A stretch of DNA of 64,000 bases from Daphnia carinata. Taxonomy: Eukaryota; Arthropoda; Branchiopoda; Diplostraca; Daphniidae. Each line of letters begins with the position of its first letter. Position 1 is the first letter of the stretch. The notes beneath the pieces were generated by a model. It saw only the letters and a list, made by a program, of their open reading frames with translations. It made no database searches and had not been told where the DNA came from. Positions 55,391 to 63,327 of the stretch are shown one piece after another. The position numbers were made by a program, and so were the translations under genes. The stretch covers positions 5,674,424-5,738,423 of the forward strand of contig NC_081334.1 of NCBI RefSeq assembly GCF_022539665.2, read 5' to 3'.

Positions 55391-55700
55391 AATGCCTAAT
55401 AACTCACTATCTGTTGGTCTGAATGAAAAAAAGAACCACATTTTCGTAATCCTTGTGAAATTTGGGGTCGAATCCATGTGTCAGTAAGAAATCCCCGAAA
55501 ATCGTCAAAAATCGCAAATTTCCCTGAACATTCTTGTTCATGAAAAATCGCGATTTTGGCCCAATTGGACTTTTCGTCAAAATAGGTCAAACACACCTTA
55601 AATTTCACGAGAATCACGAAAATCATATTTGTTTTGTTGTGGGCCCAGTATTTCTGGAGATATAGGCTATTTCTGGTCACTTCTGGTATTTTTTTTTTTC
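55391..55700. repeat. Possible interspersed repeat with AAAATCG-type words and hairpins
   Basis: It contains repeated CGAAAATCG / CAAAAATCGC words, a perfect palindrome AAAATCGCGATTTT (55544-55557) and TGAACA-TTCT-TGTTCA (about 55525-55540). CAAAAATCGC at about 55506 can pair with the downstream GCGATTTTG. The composition looks like a nonautonomous element rather than a gene. A 94-codon minus-strand frame across it has no family resemblance. Confidence 0.4.
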
Positions 55701-56320
55701 AACTTGGCAAAAAGTAAAAAATGAACATTAATATTCCAAACATTTTAAGCATTTTGATCATAAATGAAATGGGGTGGCGGCTTTTTTCGTGTTTGTTTTG
55801 CTATTTCACTATTGGTTGATCGCGCTAGTTGCATATACTTGTAACACTACTTCGTTAACAGAGACTACTAGCATTATGTATCACACTAAAGGAAAGGTAT
55901 ACCTGATAAGTATAGATCATAGTATGAAGATATACCTCGTGCTATTATTATAACCTTATCATTCACGGCCATCTGATGTACATCAAGTTTTAAAAATCAG
56001 CCCGACTTTTTCTTCTTTTACGTTACGCTGTAGGGCCATGCCTTTATATCATATCATACGTATATCATATTTCGACAGCAATTTCGATTTAATATGGCCC
56101 TGCAGGTAAATACCGCAATGCAGTCCCACGTTTTCCAGTTGTCACTTTCCTAAAAAAAAGACATTCAGCCACCTATGGGGCGTTTTCTAAAGTTCAATTC
56201 GATGGATCGTTCGTTTTTTAAAAAACACGAAATCCAGGGCAGGCCTGTGTTTTATTCCTTTTTGTCATCATGTACTATATAAGTAATCGATAAAATGTCA
56301 TTTCTGGCTGTCACATAATT
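55701..56320. other. Intergenic, nothing recognised
   Basis: Unique AT-rich sequence; a single AGCCCGAC word near 56000 echoes the element ends seen at 61.1-61.4 kb. Confidence 0.4.
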
Positions 56321-56398
56321 ATGGCAATCCGTTTTACCCAAAAAAAAAAAAATATCGGTCTTTGCTTCTGTTTCACTGCTATCGCCATCTACCGGTCG
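56321..56398 (+). repeat. Short interspersed repeat, copy 2
   Basis: Same unit as 54190-54266, including TTTCACTGCTATCGCCATC and TACCGGTC at the 3' end. Directly followed in tandem by copy 3. Confidence 0.85.
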
Positions 56399-56401
56399 AT
56401 T

Positions 56402-56480
56402 TGGCAATCCGTTTTACCCCCCCCAAAAAAAAAAAAAAAAAAAAATATCGGCCTTTTTTTTTCTGTTTCACTGCTATCGG
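56402..56480 (+). repeat. Short interspersed repeat, copy 3
   Basis: Tandem to copy 2; the A-run is expanded (C7-A21) and the 3' end diverges after CTGCTATCGGCG, losing the CTCF-like part. Confidence 0.85.
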
Positions 56481-57723
56481 CGAAAGCAACCGAAACAAAT
56501 GCCAAAGGTGAGACATGCTGGAAAGGCTTGATACAAATGTGTAGGCGTAGTTTTGGAATTCAGAGGTGCTAGCTGGCTGTTTGGTAAAACTTCAGTTAAA
56601 TTTGTTTTCAATTCAATATTTTTTATTTATTATTTGTGTCATTACGCAAAGGATTGGGCCATCCAGGCAATGTGGATATTCTGCCATGTACATGATAACC
56701 TAGGATATAAACCTAGGATTCTTCGTCAACATGCATGATGTTACCCTCTGGTAATGCTTTTCCGCTGAGTTTGTTTAGTTTTTAAATTTTAATCGTCAAT
56801 GTCGTATTAGCAAACTACTGTTGACAGAAAAGCTGATACATTGGGACAATGGTTACAGCAAGTGTGATGAATAAATCACCATAGATCAGTTGCCTTGCCT
56901 TCCCAATTGCAACAAAGACGAATCATGGAGTCAAAAATATTAAAAGGTGGTACTATTTTAATTGATATATCGCTAAGTGCTGGAATTCATGTCATCCTGG
57001 AGAGGACTAAAAAAAAGAGATGTATCCATGAAGCAGTTCATTAGTCATGTCCCAAATGAATGCCTGCATCAACAGCAATTTTTCCAATGCTAACAAGGAT
57101 TTAATGGTTTTGAAAATCGTAGGCGCCATTTCTAAATCCCACCTGTCAAAAGATTTGAATGCAACAATTTTTATTCTGAACTGATGCCTACCAAATTCTT
57201 TTCCCATAAAATGAGGTGATATGAGGTTATAATGGAAATTGCTGTTAAGACTGCCGAGACCAGGTACATTATTTACCTTAACGTTTAGTGATCAAAACAA
57301 CCAATTTTGTAACCTTTCTGTTTTTTATGGTGCATGGAACGTCCAATCGGAAAGCCCACGGAAGATCTCTGTGGCCAAGACGAAGAATTCTTCCAAACTT
57401 TCGTATTCAAGTTTTGGCCATGGTGATCATTTGCAACTGCATAGCCTTTTAGAAGCTCCTGCCAGGAATCTACAGGAATATGGCAGATGATGGATTTATG
57501 TACCATGTAAGCTATATCAATAAGAATGTTTTATGCTTATCTATGTTTTATTTTCTTAATTTAGATTAATAGCAACAGTGACCCTGCGAAGGTTTCTGGT
57601 TGGGATGTGATGACGAAAAGTTATAATAATTTGAAGTACGGAATTGAATTTCCCTCCATCAGCCGCCTGTGTATTCCCGCGTATTATGGTATTAATTATT
57701 TAAAAACTGAAGTGCATATCTGG
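56481..57723. other. Intergenic; no supported gene
   Basis: Two minus-strand frames (57007-57207 and 57285-57506) have ordinary amino-acid composition but no recognised family, no splice connection I could support and no shared features. They could be remnants of a decayed gene. Confidence 0.35.
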
Positions 57724-58085
57724 GCTCCCTTCCTTTCCGTAGCCCCGTTTCCCCTTGACTCGTAATAAGCCCGTAGGGGGTCATGCCCCTACTGTACGGT
57801 AGATATAAAAATAACATATACCGAGGTTTGGAGGGCTCTGGCCGGAAAGGGGACGTGGGGGTCCGCTTAGTCCGATGATGTGTTCACGGAGGGCGACGTG
57901 GCTATCCACAAATCCGAACTAAAGGTTAATCGCTCCAGTAAAAATGTTCCAAATCTTCGGCTCTTCTTCCGGCTTCTCTTAGCCAATCACCGGGTAATCT
58001 CCCCGGTGGGTCAACAAGGCAGTGTCTCCCCCTGCCTGGGTTGACGGCAACTTTTGAAAGGGCTATTGTGCCTTTTTAAAGTTGC
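57724..58085 (+). ncRNA. GC-rich block with successive hairpins (candidate structured RNA or element end)
   Basis: Four perfect or near-perfect stems: GTAGGGG/CCCCTAC (57773-57779 with 57786-57792), CACCGGG/CCCGGTG (57988-57994 with 58002-58008), a two-part stem GTCAAC/GTTGAC enclosing AGGCAG/CTGCCT (58010-58045), and GCAACTTT..GAAAGG with CCTTTTTAAAGTTGC (58047-58085; 14 of 15 pairs). The last three are back to back. CCCCGTTTCCCCTT near 57743 can also pair partly with AAGGGGACGTGGGG about 100 bp on. The block is clearly more GC-rich than its surroundings. No known RNA family is recognised; it may be the structured end of a retroelement. Strand is not certain. Confidence 0.4.
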
Positions 58086-58495
58086 AAAAATAATCTAATG
58101 TGCAGAGAATTGTCAATAAAATTTTTTGTTATGAAATATTTTTTCCAAAATTTGTTTCTTTCATTGTCTGTTTTCGCACATTACATTTATCAATTTTTTT
58201 TTTATTTAGCTTTTATTAACCTTTATTGTTTTTGCCACCTTTGATGGTAAGCATTGTTTCCATTGGTTTATCGTTTATCAGCAGCTTGTCCTATCAGACG
58301 TTGTCCTGATTTGGACTTGTAGGAATCGAACGGTGATGTAACGCTCACCGTTTGAAGATGAATCTACTCTGTTAAGTATTCTGCGATATAACACCATCGG
58401 AGCCATCAACTGGCAGTTGATAAACATTTGTAATGGTACATGCAATGCACTGTAGATCTCTAATTTTTATTGTTAATTTTCTTGGTATTTTAGAA
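58086..58495. other. Intergenic, nothing recognised
   Basis: AT-rich unique sequence between the hairpin block and the first tRNA-like element. Confidence 0.45.
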
Positions 58496-58564
58496 GACTC
58501 ATCGAGGTTTGATCCCTAAACATTCGGCGTGCTATGCCGGTGCTCAACGGTTGAGCTGTAAGTC
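58496..58564 (-). pseudogene. tRNA-like element A
   Basis: On the minus strand: acceptor-like GACTTAC...ATGAGTC, D arm GCTCAACCGTTGAGC, an anticodon arm with a 7-base loop ATAGCAC (AGC, alanine-like) and a T loop ATCAAAC. It aligns end to end with elements C, E and F. The D loop lacks the usual GG and no Pol III T-run follows, so function as a tRNA is doubtful. Confidence 0.5.
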
Positions 58565-58671
58565 ATGTTTATTATTTCATTGTGTCTAAAACGACAAAGT
58601 TGTTGAACTTAAAAAGAAATTGAAGACCATGCAACTAGTATTTATACAAGAATAAGTAACTGAAGTTCATA

Positions 58672-58744
58672 GCGGTAATGGCTAGTTGGTAGAGCGTACG
58701 TATGCGGTGCCGAAGGTCTTGAGTTCAAACCTCAAATAAGGCGA
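58672..58744 (+). pseudogene. tRNA-like element B
   Basis: An excellent A-box TGGCTAGTTGGTAGAGC and a perfect T arm TTGAG-TTCAAAC-CTCAA. The anticodon stem does not pair and the acceptor ends are unclear. A T6 run lies about 27 bp downstream, a possible Pol III stop. Confidence 0.5.
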
Positions 58745-58827
58745 CATATGGAAAGCGAATGGAAATTTTTTCCAATGAAAATAGATTTCCTAAAATAGAC
58801 AATAAAACGAATCATCGTTATATATGT

Positions 58828-58897
58828 GACTCGTGGCTCAACGGTTGAGCATCGGCGAGGTATGCCGAAGATCTGGTGTTCGGTCCTCAAAAGAGTC
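58828..58897 (+). pseudogene. tRNA-like element C
   Basis: Acceptor GACTCGT/AAGAGTC (6 of 7 pairs), D arm GCTCAACGGTTGAGC with GG in the loop, a perfect 5-bp anticodon stem TCGGC/GCCGA and T loop TTCGGTC with a poor stem. The anticodon loop GAGGTAT lacks the usual U33, which argues against decoding. Best cloverleaf of the family; no T-run follows. Confidence 0.55.
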
Positions 58898-59107
58898 AAG
58901 TTACATTCTGATATCATAACAAATTCATTCGTGAAAATTCCGTTCATATGAAACCTTATATGAGTTAAGTTAATGATGTTTAAGTAAAGGTGTGTAAAAT
59001 CAAAATCGCAAGGGAAACCATACAAGTCAATTTATCAATTTGAAAAAAAAACAATAATTTATTTCTTCAACCATTAGAGCAAACATCTACGTACACTGTC
59101 ATTACAT

Positions 59108-59178
59108 ATTTACAATCATGGGATTTGAACCCTAGGTACGCAGCTAACTTTCCAATGCTCTACCGTTGAGCTACAATG
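59108..59178 (-). pseudogene. tRNA-like element D
   Basis: A-box TGTAGCTCAACGGTAGAGC and B-box AGGGTTCAAATCCC on the minus strand at normal spacing; acceptor pairing not convincing. Confidence 0.45.
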
Positions 59179-59264
59179 AATGTAAATTAAAGATCTATAT
59201 CTTCAACACATTAAGGTAGCTATAGCGACGAGTCAATAGAAAACCAAATCCCAATGGGGGGATA

Positions 59265-59430
59265 TAGGGGGGCAGATGCCAGAAAGGCAAGGCATCCGCT
59301 TCACAACTCGAAGGTCTCTGGTTCGATTCCCAGTCATGTTTCCGATTCCACAGGCTTCCTACCTTCCCAGGTGTCACGATTCCACGGGGCCAGTCGAGTT
59401 GGGAAACTTCGTGCGAAGCACGTGAACGGA
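59265..59430 (+). mobile_element. tRNA-derived SINE-like unit
   Basis: The tRNA-like head (about 59265-59337) has a clear B-box GGTTCGATTCCCAG. A non-tRNA body with TTCCGATTCCACAGG / CACGATTCCACGGGG repeats follows, ending near CGTGCGAAGCACG. No A-tail or target duplication was identified, so it may be truncated. Confidence 0.4.
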
Positions 59431-59699
59431 TATTTTACTAACAGTTAATCTTGTAACCAGTAACAAATATTTAATAAATAAGTTAAGTTCCTCTTTATTG
59501 AGTATTGAGAAACTTGTATATTTATACCACTACTACACAACGGGTTTTAACCGGAGACATTAAGTTCTTTTTAGATCGATAATAGTAATAGATAATTAAT
59601 CCAATATTTAGATAACGTTTGTTCGGTGCTTGATACAGTTGATAGTATATGCATTTGCCTATATGTTGTTTCAACTGAAACTATCATTTTCATTCATGT

Positions 59700-59769
59700 G
59701 ACTATTTCGGGAGTTGAACCCTCATCTTTTGGCACACAATGCCGATGCTCAACCACTGAGCCATGAGTC
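59700..59769 (-). pseudogene. tRNA-like element E
   Basis: Minus strand: GACTCATGGCTCAGTGGTTGAGC (acceptor and D arm with GG), anticodon loop ATTGTGT (TGT, threonine-like) and T loop TTCAACT with GGG/CCC. Acceptor pairs at 5 of 7 positions. Aligns with A, C and F along its whole length. Confidence 0.5.
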
Positions 59770-59966
59770 TTGCAAATAATTTAACCATTTTCCCATATAT
59801 TTTAAAGATAACCTATTTGCACAAGTAATAATACTATAGTGCGCCCCAACGCAACTTAATATTTCCGTCTTAAAATGCATGCTATAATGAAATGGATTTC
59901 TGGTCAAGCGAAATTTTGGATTCGATATTTGAATTTAAGTATATATTTCATTGCTGTTTTTTTTTT

Positions 59967-60035
59967 ACTCTGTTGGGTATCGATCCTTTATAATATAGCA
60001 TGCGATGACGATACTCAACCATAGAGCCACGAATC
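59967..60035 (-). pseudogene. tRNA-like element F
   Basis: Minus strand GATTCGTGGCTCTATGGTTGAG followed by a degenerate anticodon arm and GGATCGATACCC. Most decayed of the GACTC family; identity rests on alignment with C and E. Confidence 0.4.
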
Positions 60036-60169
60036 TTGCATCTACATTAACTATTTTTCCATGTCTTTTGAGGGAAACCTATTTGCATTTGTAATCATAT
60101 TCTAATGCGTCCAATTCACAATATATTGATTGATTATGTCCACATCCACATCGGACTACACGGAACATT

Positions 60170-60236
60170 TCTCTGATTTGACTCGAACTCTAGACTTTCG
60201 ACTTCAGTAGGCAGACCCTCTACCTCAGAAACTATG
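60170..60236 (-). pseudogene. tRNA-like element G
   Basis: Minus strand TTTCTGAGGTAGAGGGTCTG (A-box region) and GAGTTCGAGTC (B-box). Not obviously of the GACTC family; probably a separate tRNA-derived remnant. Confidence 0.4.
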
Positions 60237-60239
60237 TGT

Positions 60240-60994
60240 TTTACATGATTTCAGACTGATTTACAGATAGTTTCACAAGCTTCAAAAAATAGCGTAGACA
60301 ATTTCATCAGGATCTTTTTTTTCATCATACAATATATTTGTTCTAAAGCACAGACAGCCAAAATCAAAGGTCATGGTTTCGTATACTAACTGAGATGGAA
60401 AGTAAATGTTTTAGTTTTAGTGCTAGCGATAAATGTATGCTGTAAGTGACTTTCTATGTTCAGTCCAGAATAGAACAAATACATATCTTGCAAATTGTTT
60501 GCATACAGTTGCTAATAGCTAAAAAGGCATCCTACCTGTATGTTGGTTCTCACAAATCTCAAATATGGGTCCTTTTACTCACATTCCCTAGAAATAATTC
60601 TTTCTAAAGAACACAGATGACAGATACTTATGGACTGTTATAATACTAATTTTACCTGTCATGCATTCTTCTTTTAGAATGCTTTCAGGATTAATAACAG
60701 CTGCACAACTTCTGAATTACAATTGGTAAATGGGTTGGATTTCATATTTGTTGAAAACCTCAATACTGAAATCAATCCTCTAAATCCCAGATATATTAAT
60801 CAGCTAAAAAAGATACAAATTTTTTTATTGTCATGCTATAAAATATTGTGATATAAATAAGGTTCTCGTCTAAACTTATATAATACATGAGATAGTAGAA
60901 AGCTTGGGTAAAACTTACGTTCTCCTGATAGTCAGTTTCACTATACGGTTCTTTCACCATCAAAAGTTTGCTATATATATCTTTAATTTTGTTT
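60240..60994. other. Intergenic, nothing recognised
   Basis: AT-rich unique sequence without supported frames. Confidence 0.45.
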
Positions 60995-61135
60995 GTTTGT
61001 TTGTTTTTTCCTGAAATTTCTAACGCAAAAACAAGCTCACTATTTACCGGGGTACACGACAGGTTAGCTGAGAGTAGAACATAAGAGGGTTCTCTAAAAG
61101 TCCGCAACGAACGCCACGAGTAGTGCTGCCCATAT
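60995..61135 (+). repeat. CGCAACGAACGCCACGA repeat, copy 1
   Basis: A roughly 130-bp unit: TTTTTTCCTGA, GCAAAAACAAGCTCAC, TTAGCTGAGA, ACATAAGAGGGTTCTC, TAAAAGTCCGCAACGAACG, CCACGAG. Copies 2 and 3 lie at 62545-62675 (+) and 63125-63255 (-). Confidence 0.8.
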
Positions 61136-61152
61136 CTGCATTTTATTATGGC

Positions 61153-61209
61153 AAAATTTTAAGCCCGACCAAATAAGCCCGGGCTTAATTCGTCGGGCTT
61201 AAAAATTTT
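61153..61209. repeat. 57-bp near-perfect palindrome
   Basis: Centre AAGCCC|GGGCTT at 61180/61181; arms AAAATTTTAAGCCCGAC and GTCGGGCTTAAAAATTTT with 2 mismatches in between. The same TTTTAAGCCCGAC word recurs at about 61395 just outside the large inverted repeat, so it may be a transposon terminus doubled head to head. Confidence 0.8.
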
Positions 61210-61399
61210 TTCTTTAAGAACTGATACTCATCGGAATTGATTGAATATCACAGGTTATACTCAAAATTTAATGCTGATTCCGGTAAAATTGCTATTATTT
61301 CATTAAATTAATCATTTTTTAAATAAATCAAATATTTGACGCAATGCTAGCGTGCCATTATGGTACACCGCTAGCGCGATGCAGCCGAAAAAAATTTTA

Positions 61400-62318
61400 A
61401 GCCCGACTAAGTCGCTACTATCGCCCAACTAGGCGATAGATATCACCAGCAAAGCGAAAAACCAAATGTTAATACTCAGCCGCGATGGTGTGTGATCGGT
61501 ATATCCAAAAATTACGAAAGGTGCCTAGCATGTGAATTTTTTTTTTCAAATCCACGTTCCAAGGCCTGAAACACCGTAACAGCACCAATCACGGCAGATC
61601 TACAATTAAAGAGCCAGAGGATATTTTATTCTCTGTAATAGAATTGCCTAAGGTTATTCTTCTACTCGAGGTCACTGCAAAAGGTCAAGGTAGAATGTGA
61701 AACATACAGCATATACGCCGTCGCGTATATAAGGACGGCAGGTAGAACAGCAATTCACAGTCATGCAAGTATCATTCTTTGCAGCAGTACTTCGTCCGAA
61801 GGCCACAGCAGGAAGTCCCGTACTTTAAGGTATGTAGGGTCTGACTTAAATTTCTTTACTTCATTTGCCAATTTTACTAGAAAATAAGTAAAGACATTGT
61901 TGAGTAAAAGCTAAAACCATCTGTGTACGCAAATGCACACTTATAATTTTGTCGTTTTATACCATTGATATAATTTCTGTTATGCGATGTGAAACCATAA
62001 TTGTTATTGTGCTTGGTCCAGCAGTGCAGATTATTTACATCAGTGTACTTTTAGATTGGCATCTAAATAAGAAACATGATGAGAATTATTGTTTTCAAGT
62101 TGAAGTATCAAAAGACTAATTACCTTCATAATAGATTTGATTGTGCCACTAGCATTTCTGGTATAAGAGTTGCCAACAATATGTTATTAGATGTTGGATA
62201 AGTTACAGGCAGTCAGTTAAAAGAGGAGAACATTGCATTGATGATGACCAGGGATGTTGAAACTCATTTAGAATGTTGCCCCCATGGTTTCTTCTCACTT
62301 CATGGTTTGTCCATGTAC
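61400..62318 (+). mobile_element. Left arm of a large imperfect inverted repeat
   Basis: It starts near GCCCGACTAAGTCGC and the hairpin CTATCGCC-CAACTA-GGCGATAG (61418-61439). It matches the reverse complement of 63328-64000 over its length, including CGAAAGGTGCCTAGCATGTG, GTACTTTAAGGTATGTAG, CTACTCAAC-type words and GAGTTGCCAACAATATG. Divergence is clear by eye. Compared with the right arm it carries about 229 extra bases (61555-61783). No transposase is seen, so it would be nonautonomous or a foldback element. Confidence 0.8.
61669..61828 (+). promoter_or_regulatory. TATA promoter with paired AGGTCA half sites, in the left arm
   Basis: Two direct AGGTCA half sites (61669-61674 and 61682-61687, 7-base gap), then TATATAAG at 61726-61733, then an initiator-like TTCACAG about 30 bp on. 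An ATG at 61763 opens a 21-codon frame MQVSFFAAVLRPKATAGSPV... that stops at 61828, adjacent to a splice-donor-like AAGgtatgt. Half sites of this type bind nuclear receptors; whether a transcript exists is not known. Confidence 0.45.
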
Positions 62319-62544
62319 TGTTTTGTAATTCACAGCATCAGACACTATAAAGGAGCAACACTTCAAAGAATAATATGGCTCGTATCTGCATTAATTTAAA
62401 CTGAAACTTGTAAATGGAATTTGTCTTTGCTAAGAATTCTTAATATTTAAACATTTATTATAATACATTAAACAATAAAAAATTGAGTAAGTTTTACAAT
62501 CTACTGATCAGATCACAACACTCTTGTTTAACCATTACGTGTTT

Positions 62545-62675
62545 GTTTTTTAAAACTTACTGTTTGTTTTTTTCCTGAGATATCTGAAATAGAAATGGTC
62601 AGCTGAGAACAGGACATAAGAAGGTTCTCCAAAAGCCCGCAACGAACGCCACGATTAATGTGTCCCATATCTGCT
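62545..62675 (+). repeat. CGCAACGAACGCCACGA repeat, copy 2
   Basis: Same order of words as copy 1: TTTTTTCCTGAGA, AGCTGAGAACAGGACATAAG, AAGGTTCTCCAAAAGCCCGC, AACGAACGCCACGA, and both copies are followed by CCCATATCTGC. Confidence 0.8.
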
Positions 62676-63124
62676 TTAAATTTTTTTTCTGGTATTAACA
62701 CACCAACACAACAACACCAAATTCAGTTCAGACCAAGTTGTGTATTTGTCAAACGCAAAAGGGCAGCACGAGAGATGAGACGAGGCGCAGACGGCTATAA
62801 CGCAAAAGAGGATTTAGGAATTGTAAGGTTGAGTATGCGTTTCGTCCCCTATGCTTTTTCAGGTTATGTAACGGATCTTACCATGATGGGTTTTCTTATT
62901 CATATTTCATTAAAAATTCCGTTAATTAATTCATATACATCTGATTTCTGTGAACAGTAACATGAGAAATTTCACTTTGTTTTAACAACACATTGTCTCC
63001 CACAACTGAACCACTTCAGTCCCATTTTAAATAAAATTCAGTTTAAGTCATGTTATTAATCTGTGAATTAGTTTCAAAATTAAACTATATTAAATTAATT
63101 TTCATCAATTTCTAAATCTTATTC

Positions 63125-63255
63125 CACCCATTATTCGTGCCACAACTCGTGGCGTTCGTTGCGGACGTTTAGCGAACCTTTTAATTCCTTCGCTTAGCCA
63201 ACGTTTGTTATTTCAGTAAAAGGTGAGCTCGTTTTTGCGGCACAAGTTTCAGGAA
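63125..63255 (-). repeat. CGCAACGAACGCCACGA repeat, copy 3 (inverted)
   Basis: Reverse complement of copies 1 and 2: CTCGTGGCGTTCGTTGCGGA, then GCGAACCTTTTAATTCCTTC, then GAGCTCGTTTTTGCGGC, then TTTCAGG. Confidence 0.78.
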
Positions 63256-63327
63256 TCAAAAATTAAGATTTAAAAAATTAACATGTAACACAATTTTTAT
63301 ACTTTTTTATGTAACAAAAAATGTTTC

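Larger units (their letters stand above)
62319..63327. other. Spacer of the inverted repeat
   Basis: Contains copies 2 and 3 of the CGCAACGAACG repeat facing each other, so the symmetry extends inward with unequal spacing. A 100-codon plus-strand frame at 62658-62960 has no recognised family. Confidence 0.55.

Noticed and set aside
55396-55680. 94-codon minus-strand frame
   Set aside because: Lies in a hairpin- and word-repeat-rich block; no protein family resemblance.
62658-62960. 100-codon plus-strand frame in the inverted-repeat spacer
   Set aside because: No family, overlaps a repeat copy at its start, and no promoter or splice support.
60995-63255. Three similar repeats considered as a CRISPR array
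   Set aside because: Eukaryotic context, only three copies, mixed orientation and irregular spacing.
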